A program made the translations under genes and the position numbers. Positions 6,898 through 14,253 of a stretch of DNA of 14,394 nucleotides are shown here, piece by piece. This DNA comes from Tissierella_B sp964485455 (GTDB lineage Bacteria > Bacillota > Clostridia > Tissierellales > Tissierellaceae). Where the stretch lies: contig CAZAJU010000053.1 in the NCBI GenBank assembly GCA_964485455.1, positions 1 to 14,394 on the forward strand, written 5' to 3'. The notes under the pieces were generated by a model. That model saw only the letters and a program-made list of their open reading frames with translations. It was not told where the DNA came from and searched no databases. The first letter of the stretch is position 1. Every line of letters starts with the position of its first letter.

Positions 6898-6928
6898 TAT
6901 TATGGACAAGTTAAAGAGCTTTTATTCA
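6898..6928 (-). promoter_or_regulatory. Forespore (sigma-F/sigma-G type) promoter of spoIIR
   Basis: On the minus strand TGAATA (6928-6923), 18 bases, CATAATA (6904-6898). This fits the published forespore consensus GHATR-N18-CATXHTA completely; sigma-F and sigma-G sites overlap in sequence. Known spoIIR genes are sigma-F dependent. The -10 box lies about 21 bases before the chosen ATG, leaving just room for the ribosome site. Confidence 0.7.
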
Positions 6929-6967
6929 TTTAATAATTTCCTTTGTAAATTTGTGATTACACAATTA

Positions 6968-7040
6968 CAGTGAACAGTGAAAAGCGACGGAACGTCGCCC
7001 TCTTCACTCTTACCTCTTACCTCTTACCTCTTACCTCTTA
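6968..7040. repeat. Heptamer arrays flanking a hairpin at the 3' end of the ger operon
   Basis: Four CTTACCT copies (7009-7036) plus CTTA end exactly on the TAA stop of the GerC-subunit gene (7038-7040). A TTCACT unit, a G+C hairpin and CAGTGAACAGTGAA then follow. The TTCACT-type units face each other across the hairpin and could extend its stem. The arrangement parallels that after spoIIR. Confidence 0.85.
6979..6998 (-). terminator. Terminator of the ger operon
   Basis: GCGACG (6984-6989) and CGTCGC (6993-6998) form a 6-bp G+C stem with a 3-base loop, followed on the minus strand by TTTT. Facing TTCACT-type repeats may lengthen the stem. The T run is short, so termination may be partial. 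Confidence 0.6.
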
Positions 7041-8162
7041 TTTAATCAGTCCTCTTCTTCTTATCTTAACCTCTACATCTAGATCTATATCTATTTCAGG
7101 ATATATTTTATCCCAATCCTTCTCTATTTCCTTCCATAATTTTGGATGAAATTTATTTAGATACGACCCAATAAATAGAACATCTGCCTTTAGTTCCTTT
7201 TGAACCTTATCCACTGCCTTTTGAAGTTCTCCTTCTACTACCTTCGCAGCTGCCATTTCGATTTCCTTGTTTTCTTGATTAGTATCAATCTCCATACCTT
7301 TTTTATTTGTAAAGCTATGAATATGACCTTCCATTGTTAGATTAAGTTTCATTTTAAGGTTTTCATCCTGACTTATAAGCTTCTTTTTGCTTTTGCTTTC
7401 TGTAATCATAAGAGTAATATCCACTCCCTTATAATCAAAATTCACTCCATCTGACCTTACCTTATTATTAAGGTGAGCAATAGCTCTATTTTCTTTAGGT
7501 AAAAGGAAACCCACAAGCTTATAGTCCTTTATAACTGCTCCACCTTCAATAAAAACCTCATTATTCATAGAATATCCCACAGGAATTATTGCTGATTTGC
7601 TGATATCCATATCCTCATTGAAGTTACTCATGGTTATAGGAGTAAAAAAAGCAGACCCTTGTCTATTTAGAAGAAGGTTATAAATAACCCCTCCTACTAT
7701 TTGTTGTTCTGTAGCATTAAGCGTATCTTGAAGTAATTTTTCAGCACTAACTTTTGTTACTATAAGCTGGGTGCTTTTATTTGCTATAAAATCCCTCATT
7801 ATTCCATCTGTAATTTCTCTTATCATATCTTCATTATTTAAAACATCCTGAGAAAAAATTATGACCTTTAAATGCTTTAAATCTAGAGGATAGGCAACTT
7901 TTTTACTAAGACGGTACTTAGCCTCAAAGGCAGTGTCACCATGTTTAGTAACAACATATGTTTTTTTGTCAGAAGTCGGGTTCTTACCTAAGGCTAATAT
8001 ATTTGGATATGAATATGTTATTTTATATTTCCCTTCGGGATTTACATCTATATCATAACCAACAGAATAAGGATAAATTCGATTGTTTATCTCCATCATA
8101 TCCCAACATCCTGAGAGTACAAGAGAAGTTGATATGATAGTAGCCAGAATAAGCTTTTTCAT
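7038..8162 (-). CDS. Ger(x)C-family germinant receptor lipoprotein (C subunit)
   Basis: Lipoprotein subunit of a GerA-type germinant receptor in the spore inner membrane. The signal peptide ends in a lipobox LSGC with Cys19, followed by the family-typical WDMMEINNR and GYDID. At 374 residues it has normal family length. The later part contains the conserved GGAVIKDYKLVGFL segment and a C-terminal domain (WKEIEKDWDKIYPEIDIDLDVEV) typical of Ger(x)C proteins. The ATG overlaps the stop of the permease gene (ATGA), with GAAGG upstream, indicating translational coupling. Its stop codon is the first unit of a heptamer array. The subfamily (GerA, GerB, GerK) and the germinant cannot be read from the sequence. 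Confidence 0.94.
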   Translation of the reverse strand: MKKLILATIISTSLVLSGCWDMMEINNRIYPYSVGYDIDVNPEGKYKITYSYPNILALGKNPTSDKKTYVVTKHGDTAFEAKYRLSKKVAYPLDLKHLKVIIFSQDVLNNEDMIREITDGIMRDFIANKSTQLIVTKVSAEKLLQDTLNATEQQIVGGVIYNLLLNRQGSAFFTPITMSNFNEDMDISKSAIIPVGYSMNNEVFIEGGAVIKDYKLVGFLLPKENRAIAHLNNKVRSDGVNFDYKGVDITLMITESKSKKKLISQDENLKMKLNLTMEGHIHSFTNKKGMEIDTNQENKEIEMAAAKVVEGELQKAVDKVQKELKADVLFIGSYLNKFHPKLWKEIEKDWDKIYPEIDIDLDVEVKIRRRGLIK

Positions 8163-9247
8163 TTAGAAACCTTCTTTCTAATATAGCCAGATATTAATAT
8201 GCACATAGGAATCAATAACAAAGTAAAAACCGCGAGGATATGTTGATATTTTTGCACAGTATTTTGTAACACTATGAAATTTTCCGGCAACATAGATATT
8301 ACAAGTATTACTGGTATTAGTCCTAAGACAAAGGATTTGTGGTGTTTTGTTTTAAAAGTTTTGGATAATACTTTCGCAGCCGCAAAGTAGTTTGGTACCA
8401 TCGTATCAAAAACGACTAAAACCCATAATGCTATAACTATGCCATCCAAATTCTCCAAGAAAAACCCTGGTAAGTCCGTCTGTCGCACTAGTAGAAGTAT
8501 GGGATAAACTGTTGTCTTTACTTGCTCAATACTAAAATGAGTTATTGTAATAACGTACAATAGTATATAGATTAATGTAACTGTGACAATTCCAACTACA
8601 CCTGACCTCAAAACCTTATCTCTATCCTCCACATAAGGGATTGCAAATAATGCTATTTCAATACCATAAAAACTGAAAGCACTAGTTCCTATACCTTTAA
8701 CAATAGACTTTAAATCAGTCCTAAGAACAGGAAGCAAATGAGTAAAATCTGCCTTTGCCAAGGATATAGCAACTATAACTCCGGTAAATATAATAACGAT
8801 TGGATATAGAATATATCCAAGTCTTGCTACAGAATCTATTTCATGTGAACTAATATAGGTGGAGACTACTAAAAAAACAATAATTATTACACTAATAGGT
8901 GTAGTTTGAAGTAAAAATATTTTCATAAGCTCTCCCAAGTTTCTTGCGATGACAGCAGCAAAAAGAATAAAATATAACAAAAGAACCATTATGCTTGGAT
9001 AGTAGAAAAATCCTAAGGTCTCTTTAGCTATTTCAAAGAAATCTTTTCCAGGATAAAGCTTAAATATCTGATCATATAGCATAAAAATGCCAATAAACAA
9101 AGTCCCAGAAATAATTATGACGAACCATCCGTTGTTCTCCACATTGTTTGCAAGAGAATTGGGAAGTGCCAGAATACCTACTCCAACAACATTTGATACA
9201 ATAAGTCCGCGAAGCTGTATATGTGAAATTCTAGGGTCTTTACTCAT
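8159..9247 (-). CDS. GerB-subunit spore permease (GerAB/ArcD/ProY family)
   Basis: Integral membrane subunit of the germinant receptor, related to amino-acid permeases of the APC superfamily; in known receptors this subunit binds the germinant. The 362 residues form about ten hydrophobic segments. The N-terminus (SHIQLRGLIVSNVVGVGILA, then LPNSLA) carries the conserved unwound helix-1 region with GVGIL. Later landmarks include KDFFEIAKETLG and FSFYGIEIALFAIPYVED. The ATG lies inside the last codons of the A-subunit gene (8-base overlap) with GGAAGG upstream, and the stop overlaps the C-subunit start. The A-B-C order is the common one for such operons. Confidence 0.95.
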   Translation of the reverse strand: MSKDPRISHIQLRGLIVSNVVGVGILALPNSLANNVENNGWFVIIISGTLFIGIFMLYDQIFKLYPGKDFFEIAKETLGFFYYPSIMVLLLYFILFAAVIARNLGELMKIFLLQTTPISVIIIVFLVVSTYISSHEIDSVARLGYILYPIVIIFTGVIVAISLAKADFTHLLPVLRTDLKSIVKGIGTSAFSFYGIEIALFAIPYVEDRDKVLRSGVVGIVTVTLIYILLYVITITHFSIEQVKTTVYPILLLVRQTDLPGFFLENLDGIVIALWVLVVFDTMVPNYFAAAKVLSKTFKTKHHKSFVLGLIPVILVISMLPENFIVLQNTVQKYQHILAVFTLLLIPMCILISGYIRKKVSK

Positions 9248-10748
9248 CGCTATTCAACCTTCCCATTCTGCGTTTATTCTTAGGATTAGTAAATCCAGGT
9301 CTCATCCATAATCTTTGAATTGGAGCCTTAACTAAAGTATCCTTTAAATCCCCTTCTTCAATGCCAACACCGGAATACGGGGAAGAAAATGGTATTCCAA
9401 AGCTGTTAAGGATTATTAGATGGCTAATAATGAGGATAATTCCTATCATAACACCATAGAGTCCCAATACCCCTGCTAAAACTATAAACCCGAATTTACA
9501 GACCCTTAAGGCGGATGCCAGCTCATATGACGGTATGGCAAAGGAACATATTGTAGTTAGTGCAACTACTATTATCATAAGGTTCGAGACTATTCCCGCT
9601 TCTACAGCTGCCTGGCCGATTATAAGACCACCTACAATACCTACCGTACTTCCGATAGGACCAGATATTCTTGTACCTGCCTGTCTAATAATCTCCATTG
9701 TCAGCTCCATTAAACCAGCCTCTATAACTGCAGGAAAGGGTACGTTTATTCTACTGGCAGCAATATAATAAAGGAGTGTAGAAGGAAGTAGCCCCGGGTG
9801 ATATGATATTACCGAAATATATAGCCCAGAACCTAAAGCCGACATAAGAACCGCTATTACTCTTATAATCCTTACTACAGAGGTTTCCATCCATCTGTTA
9901 TAATGATCCTCAGATGATTGCAGAAGGGTCCCAATGGTTGCAGGCATCAAAAGCACAAAAGGTGAATTGTCAACGATTAGGGCTACCCTACCTTCATATA
10001 AAGATGCTGCAACACTGTCCGGTCTTTCCGTGTTTTCCACCTGGGGAAATATACTTAGATAATTATCTTCTATTAAATGCTCTATAATTGAACTATCTAA
10101 AATTGCATCTATATCTATATTAAAAATCCTTTTTTTGACTTCATTTAAAAGCTTTTCATCTACAATATCTTCAATGTACAAAAGCGCTACGCTTGTCTTG
10201 GATCTTACACCCACACTATACTGCTTAATCTTAAATCTGGTATCCTTTATTCTTCTTCTTACCAAGGCAGTATTGGTTCTTAAGTTTTCAGTAAACCCAT
10301 CTCTAGGGCCCCTGATTACAGCTTCAGTCACAGGCTCTGATACACTTCTTGAAGCCCAGCCTCTAGATGATATAATAATAGCTGAATCTATTCCGTCTAT
10401 TAGAAGTACTGTTTCACCAGACATTATCATATTGAGTATTATTTCAATATCCTTCTCTTCCTTTATATCAGCACTGGTAACTCCTACCTTGGTTAGATAA
10501 TTTATCAGACTTTCCTTATAGGATTCCAATCCGAGTACATTTAAATCGCTTTCCATCACCAGGTTTTCTATGGCAAAGTCGGCTACATCAGTGGAACCAA
10601 CCAGTCCATCTATCATAATAAAAACAAGCTTTACTCCACAATCACGACCGACTTCTAGACTCCTATAGATTACATCGTCACAGTCTTTAAATCGGTCTTT
10701 TATATATTCAAGTGTTATTTCTATATCCTTTGAAACGTTTCTGAGCAT
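9240..10748 (-). CDS. GerA-family spore germination protein (A subunit)
   Basis: Membrane A subunit of a GerA-type germinant receptor; recent work on the family indicates that it oligomerises into a germinant-gated ion channel. Length 502 residues. The hydrophilic N-terminal half contains the conserved EPVTEAVIRGPRDGFTE at 138-154. The C-terminal half is membrane-bound, with the family signature ISYHPGLLP (314-322), PFPAVIEAGLMELTMEIIRQ at 337-356 and GSTVGIVGGLIIGQAAVEAG from 366. ATG at 10748 is preceded by AAGGTGG at 7 bases. That ribosome site is itself the 3' arm of the terminator hairpin behind ispE. A forespore-type promoter lies within that hairpin. It overlaps the permease gene by 8 bases. 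Confidence 0.95.
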   Translation of the reverse strand: MLRNVSKDIEITLEYIKDRFKDCDDVIYRSLEVGRDCGVKLVFIMIDGLVGSTDVADFAIENLVMESDLNVLGLESYKESLINYLTKVGVTSADIKEEKDIEIILNMIMSGETVLLIDGIDSAIIISSRGWASRSVSEPVTEAVIRGPRDGFTENLRTNTALVRRRIKDTRFKIKQYSVGVRSKTSVALLYIEDIVDEKLLNEVKKRIFNIDIDAILDSSIIEHLIEDNYLSIFPQVENTERPDSVAASLYEGRVALIVDNSPFVLLMPATIGTLLQSSEDHYNRWMETSVVRIIRVIAVLMSALGSGLYISVISYHPGLLPSTLLYYIAASRINVPFPAVIEAGLMELTMEIIRQAGTRISGPIGSTVGIVGGLIIGQAAVEAGIVSNLMIIVVALTTICSFAIPSYELASALRVCKFGFIVLAGVLGLYGVMIGIILIISHLIILNSFGIPFSSPYSGVGIEEGDLKDTLVKAPIQRLWMRPGFTNPKNKRRMGRLNSDE

Positions 10749-10795
10749 AAAAAAACCACCTTTCGTAAGTAATATTACCTGTAGGTGGTTTTTTT
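10749..10795. terminator. Hairpin between ispE and the ger operon: terminator plus ribosome-site mask
   Basis: A perfect 13-bp inverted repeat (10749-10761 with 10783-10795), made of A7 then CCACCT facing AGGTGG then T7. On the minus strand it ends in seven T immediately before the ger ATG, so it is a good intrinsic terminator for ispE. The 3' arm contains AAGGTGG, the ribosome site of the ger A-subunit gene, so any readthrough transcript would fold it away. The 21-base loop contains a forespore -10 box. Confidence 0.85.
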
Positions 10796-10799
10796 ATAC
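10770..10799 (-). promoter_or_regulatory. Candidate forespore (sigma-G type) promoter of the ger operon
   Basis: On the minus strand GTATA (10799-10795) overlaps the ispE TAG stop; after 18 bases comes AATATTA (10776-10770). This fits GHATR-N18-CATXHTA with one mismatch, the first base of the -10. Transcription would begin near 10763, just before AAGGTGG, giving a short leader lacking the 5' arm of the hairpin. GerA-type operons are known sigma-G targets. Confidence 0.6.
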
Positions 10800-11644
10800 T
10801 ATATTGTCTTACAGCTATATACCTTAGATATAGATTCCGATAGCTTCTTGTTGGCAAACTCCATTTTTTCTTCATCATCAAATATGCCGAATACCGTTGA
10901 ACCACTTCCGCTCATTAAAGAACCCAAAGCTCCATTGGCATTCATCATATCCTTAATAGTTCGAATTATAGGATTTTCAGCTATAATTGCTTTTTCAAGT
11001 CTATTATAAAGTTTTGCCGAAACCCCTATCAAATCATTTCTTTCCATGGACTCTATAAGCTTAGTTGGTTCATATTTTTCTCCATCTAAGTCCAACTTAG
11101 AATATGCATAGGCAGATGCTATTCTTATTCCCGGATTTGCAATGAGAATGCATTTATCATTAAACGATTCTAACCTAGTCAATTTCTCACCTATACCCTT
11201 TGCCCTGGCCGTTCCTCCCATTATGCAAAATGGGATATCAGCACCAATTCTTACCCCAATTTCCCTAAGCTCTTCTTCTGAAAGCTTAAGGTTCCAAAGC
11301 TGGTTTATAGCCCTTAAGGTTGCCGCAGCATTTGAACTACCTCCAGCCAAACCTGCTGCTATAGGGATTTTTTTATCTATTCTAATGCTGATGCCATTGT
11401 CTATACCAGAGAATTCCTTCATAATCTCCCAAGCCTTATATACTAAGTTGGATGAATCAAGTGGAACTTCACTAGAATTGGATTCAATTGTTATTCCTTC
11501 GTCTTTTTCTATAAATACAAGCTCATCACATAAATCTATTTGCTGCATTATACTGTCTATTTCATGATATCCGTCTTCTCGTTTATAAAGAACTTCAAGG
11601 GCTAAATTTACCTTCGCATAGGACTTTAAATGTAATTCTTCCAT
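10799..11644 (-). CDS. ispE: 4-diphosphocytidyl-2-C-methyl-D-erythritol kinase (IspE)
   Basis: Cytoplasmic GHMP-family kinase that phosphorylates CDP-methylerythritol with ATP in the MEP pathway to isoprenoids. The 281 residues match the usual length. YAKVNLALEVL at 9-19 supplies the catalytic Lys11. PIAAGLAGGSSNAAATLRAI at 94-113 is the ATP-binding glycine-rich motif. GADIPFC at 134-140 supplies the catalytic Asp136. GSLMSGSGSTVFGIF near the C-terminus is the last GHMP motif. ATG at 11644 follows AAGGAGA at 6 bases. It is a housekeeping gene inside a sporulation cluster; in Bacillus subtilis ispE is also linked to veg. Its stop codon overlaps the -35 box of the ger operon. Confidence 0.97.
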   Translation of the reverse strand: MEELHLKSYAKVNLALEVLYKREDGYHEIDSIMQQIDLCDELVFIEKDEGITIESNSSEVPLDSSNLVYKAWEIMKEFSGIDNGISIRIDKKIPIAAGLAGGSSNAAATLRAINQLWNLKLSEEELREIGVRIGADIPFCIMGGTARAKGIGEKLTRLESFNDKCILIANPGIRIASAYAYSKLDLDGEKYEPTKLIESMERNDLIGVSAKLYNRLEKAIIAENPIIRTIKDMMNANGALGSLMSGSGSTVFGIFDDEEKMEFANKKLSESISKVYSCKTI

Positions 11645-11698
11645 TATATTTCTCCTTAAGTTTATCTAACCCTTTAATTATAGCATAAAATAAAAACA

Positions 11699-11749
11699 CA
11701 GTGAACAGTTTCTAGATTTAGCTTCTAGCTTTTAGCTCTTACTTCTTAC
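11699..11749. repeat. Degenerate heptamer-type repeats bordering the gap after sipL
   Basis: CAGTGAACAG, then TAGCTTCTAGCTTTTAGCTC and CTTACTTCTTAC, of the same families as the arrays after spoIIR and the ger operon, running straight into the N gap. The rest of 11645-11698 holds only the ispE ribosome site and AT-rich sequence. Confidence 0.6.
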
Positions 11750-11849
11750 NNNNNNNNNNNNNNNNNNNNNNNNNNNNNNNNNNNNNNNNNNNNNNNNNNN
11801 NNNNNNNNNNNNNNNNNNNNNNNNNNNNNNNNNNNNNNNNNNNNNNNNN
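11750..11849. other. Assembly gap at the 3' end of sipL
   Basis: Exactly 100 N, a placeholder of unknown true length. It removes the end of the SipL LysM domain, the stop codon and part of a repeat-rich spacer. Heptamer repeats on the low-coordinate side may have broken the assembly. Confidence 0.97.
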
Positions 11850-13315
11850 TTGGATAGTAGAATCTGTTCTGTGGTTGTATTGTATCTCTTGGCAATATCC
11901 CATAACTCATCATTTTTTTGTACGAAATAGATTGTAATACTTGGTTTGTTTTTCTTGTCAATTACCTCATCAGTTTCTTTTATCTCTTTAATTGAATATA
12001 TCTTTTTATCCCTTCCAAGGCTTATATCAAATCCCACCTTGCCGGAGATACTAAGACCATCACGCTTTAAATTATAATCCAGACTATCCAAGGAAGATTC
12101 TACTTCAAGAATTTCTGCTCCATCTTCATGTTCATAAATATTTGACCTAAAAGGAAAATCCAACTTATGGCTATTAAACTCGCTTGATACGCGGTCAATA
12201 TATTGAATTTCAAGAGCTAGGACTCCATCAATGATAACGGATTCATCAGTAAGCTTTTTTTCAAGAAGGTTGACAACTCCATCTACCATAAGGACTTCAC
12301 TTGCATCTATATCCGAAATCTCAAGATCTAGGCTCTCTTCGTAGGTAAAATCTTTAAGACTTTCATTTATCCTAATCTCTTCCCTTTCCAAGATCACATT
12401 TTCCTTTGTAGAATATGCATCTACTATTAAGTCCCTGGACTTATTTTCATATACCTTACCGGTTGCTCTAACCTTAACTTCTAAATCAACTAGCCTTCTT
12501 TCACCATCTTCATTACCTATTATTTCGTAGAGGCCTTCTACCACTTCAAGCTCCAGTTGACCTTGAAGGTCTGGATTTACTCCCGGCATCTCTATAAAGT
12601 GATTAAATGGTATGATACCTTTCTGAGAATGTATCATATTGCCCCCATTATAGATTAAGTTAACTAGAACTTCACCTGAAGTTATCATTCTGTCATCTAC
12701 TACCATAGTTTCTATTTCCCTTGTACTAATATTGAATTTTATAATTTCGTCAATTTCAGGAGCACTATCATCCAGCCTTAATACATCCTTTACATTAACA
12801 TAGGATATCTCCCTACCTATTACTTCCTTGTAATTTACATTCTCTTTTTTAGTCTGTAGACCTTCCCCGCCTACAATTTCCTTTATAGCTTCAATCCTCT
12901 TAAATTCTTTCACTTCACCATAAAGATTAATAAGAGCCTTTAATAGAACCATACCCTCTTCCATATCCCATTCAATATATTCAATACTGGATTTTACTTT
13001 GGATATCATGTCCTCATCTGCTCCCCATATATCTATTTCCTCCCTGAATTCCTTCATAGATTCAAGTATATGGATGCTGTTTTCCTCATCTCCACTCTTG
13101 TAAAGAAGATTAAACTTGATATTTCCACTTACGATTAGCTTATCCTGTATGATTTTGGTATTCAATACATCTGCCTTGCCCTGTACCCATAAAATCTTTT
13201 CTACAGTAGCTTCTGAAGGATTTAGATATATTTCAGTTTCAACTAATACCTGATTGTCATTGTTGCCCTTCAATTCCTCTACCTTAAAAGTTTCTTTAAT
13301 AAGTTCAATAGCCAT
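11850..13315 (-). CDS. sipL: SipL-like spore coat morphogenesis protein, DUF3794 + LysM (C-terminus in gap)
   Basis: Clostridial spore assembly protein; in Clostridioides difficile SipL binds SpoIVA through its LysM domain and is needed to localise the coat around the forespore. ATG at 13315 follows a GGGGGG ribosome site. The 488 visible residues contain repeated beta-rich DUF3794 segments: about 30-120 (KILWVQGKADVLNTKIIQDK), about 180-290 (DRMITSGEVLVNLIY) and about 330-440 (VLMVDGVVNLLEKK). A LysM domain starts near 458 (ITIYFVQKNDELWDIAKRYN, then TTTEQILLS) and is cut by the gap after about 31 residues; about 20 more plus the stop are expected. In C. difficile sipL also lies close to spoIIR. 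The last residues that can be read through the gap are not protein. Confidence 0.88.
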
Positions 13316-13356
13316 ATTTTAACCCCCCTGAATATTCCTAATACATCCTATGAACA

Positions 13357-13385
13357 TATATATGAATAGGCAAAGTGATTTATGA
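13357..13385 (-). promoter_or_regulatory. Weak sigma-E-like promoter candidate for sipL
   Basis: On the minus strand TCATAAA (13385-13379), 14 bases, CATATATA (13364-13357), about 42 bases upstream of the ATG. It resembles the mother-cell sigma-E pattern (CATATT, 14 bases, CATACAAT) only partly, and the region is AT-rich. Supported mainly by position and by known sigma-E control of sipL. Confidence 0.35.
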
Positions 13386-13663
13386 TTTAAATTTTTTCGA
13401 AGTCGAGATAATTTAAATCATAAATGTTTTTGCGAGAGTATTCCGCAGTCTCGCTACACAATTTTATTTGTTCGCATACGCCGCAGTATAATGAATCAAA
13501 TCTATTTGCTCCTTACACTCGCATAGATTTGGTATTACTTGCGAATGACTTACCTTCAACTCACTATCGTTCGTTGGGTCAAGTCAGCTTCACATAAAAT
13601 TGGTGCTCATTGCGTTTGACCTACCATCGATTTGCAGAACTACACTGCAAATCGGGTTAGGTC
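13378..13663. repeat. Cluster of inverted repeats between sipL and veg
   Basis: This holds most of the 390-base non-coding stretch 13316-13704. Arms: 13378-13393 with 13410-13425 (16 bp, perfect); 13432-13437 with 13449-13454; 13459-13467 with 13594-13602 (9 bp), which encloses 13471-13476 with 13540-13545, 13497-13505 with 13523-13531 (9 bp) and the imperfect 13546-13560 with 13573-13586; and 13618-13623 with 13658-13663 enclosing 13628-13637 with 13645-13654 (10 bp). The enclosing pair gives a branched, cloverleaf-like fold. No reading frame and no match to an RNA family I know. It could be mobile palindromic elements or a structured RNA. Confidence 0.75.
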
Positions 13664-13664
13664 A

Positions 13665-13700
13665 TAAAAAACTCCGTTCAGTCTTTTTTACTGAACGGAG
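13665..13700 (-). terminator. Terminator of veg
   Basis: A perfect 11-bp stem (13672-13682 with 13690-13700), a 7-base loop and seven T on the minus strand (13671-13665). It begins 5 bases after the veg stop codon. Confidence 0.92.
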
Positions 13701-13704
13701 CTCT

Positions 13705-13971
13705 TTAAGATATTTTAGTTTCTCTTTCAACTTCGCTACAAACAACTACTTCAACAGCGGAAGTTAATACGTCAGAGTATGTGTAAGATACCCTTCTTAT
13801 GCTGTCATACTGATTTGATATCCGTACTACGAACAAGCTGGGATAAGCAGACTCTAGTATTCCTTCTTTTACAGTTGTCTTTTTTCTACCTTTGTTTGCC
13901 TTTAGAATAACTTTTTGGCCTATGCATCCCTCTAAATCTTTTCTAATCTTTGATACAGTATTAATCTCCAA
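13705..13971 (-). CDS. veg: Veg family protein
   Basis: Small conserved Firmicute protein (88 residues; Bacillus subtilis Veg has 86). In B. subtilis Veg promotes biofilm formation by reducing SinR repressor activity; its biochemical action is not settled. The sequence shows the family core: ISKIRKDLEG-like start (VSKIRKDLEGCIGQKVILKA), then NKGRKKTTVKEGILESAYPS and FVVRI...RRVSYTYSDVLT. The start is TTG at 13971, with AAGGTGG 9 bases upstream; no ATG fits better. It is a monocistronic gene between two tandem consensus promoters and a strong terminator, implying high vegetative expression as in B. subtilis. It has a leader of about 66 bases with a small GAGTGT/ACACTC hairpin (about 14014-14029). 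Confidence 0.94.
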   Translation of the reverse strand: MEINTVSKIRKDLEGCIGQKVILKANKGRKKTTVKEGILESAYPSLFVVRISNQYDSIRRVSYTYSDVLTSAVEVVVCSEVERETKIS

Positions 13972-14043
13972 AAATTAAAACCACCTTCCATGGAATCTCC
14001 CTAGATGGGGCAATGGAGTGTAGGGACACTCATTATGTTTATA

Positions 14044-14072
14044 ATTATACCACACTATAGTATTATTGTCAA
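14044..14072 (-). promoter_or_regulatory. veg proximal sigma-A promoter
   Basis: On the minus strand TTGACA (14072-14067), 17 bases, TATAAT (14049-14044): a perfect consensus with ideal spacing. Predicted start near 14037, giving a leader of about 66 bases before the TTG start. Confidence 0.92.
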
Positions 14073-14083
14073 ATAAATAAATT

Positions 14084-14112
14084 ATTATACTATTACGGTG
14101 TTACTTTGTCAA
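14084..14112 (-). promoter_or_regulatory. veg distal sigma-A promoter
   Basis: On the minus strand TTGACA (14112-14107), 17 bases, TATAAT (14089-14084): a second perfect consensus promoter exactly 40 bp upstream of the first. AT-rich tracts with A/T runs upstream (14113-14207) could act as an UP element; nothing else is seen there. Confidence 0.9.
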
Positions 14113-14207
14113 TTATTTTAAGGCAAAAACTTTTTTAAATAAATTTAACATATTTTTAACTTGTTTATTAAATTTTTAGTTTCCGTTTAAATCGCTGTAC
14201 AATTTAC

Positions 14208-14244
14208 AAAAAAACTAAAACGAGCTGGGTATCTTCAGCTCGTT
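14208..14244 (-). terminator. Terminator of mgtE
   Basis: A 9-bp perfect stem AACGAGCTG/CAGCTCGTT (14219-14227 with 14236-14244), an 8-base loop and on the minus strand TTTTAGTTTTTTT. It lies 9 bases after the mgtE stop. Confidence 0.9.
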
Positions 14245-14253
14245 AAATACTGG

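Noticed and set aside
6949..6964. TTGTGATTACACAA palindrome upstream of spoIIR as an operator
   Set aside because: The arms are only 5 bp in AT-rich DNA; nothing else supports a regulator site.
6177..7040. CRISPR-like array
   Set aside because: Units are 7 bp with no unique spacers and no cas genes; they are simple tandem heptamers.
9087..10500. Plus-strand open frames opposite the ger genes
   Set aside because: They are antisense shadows of the conserved A and B subunit genes, with no ribosome sites or recognisable domains.
10708..10905. 65-residue minus-strand frame across the ispE-ger junction
   Set aside because: It lies out of frame over two well-supported genes, a terminator and a promoter; basic, low-complexity sequence with no family resemblance.
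11732..11749. SipL C-terminus ending VRSKS read through the gap
   Set aside because: The N run has arbitrary length and these bases are repeat-derived spacer; the LysM domain must end inside the gap.
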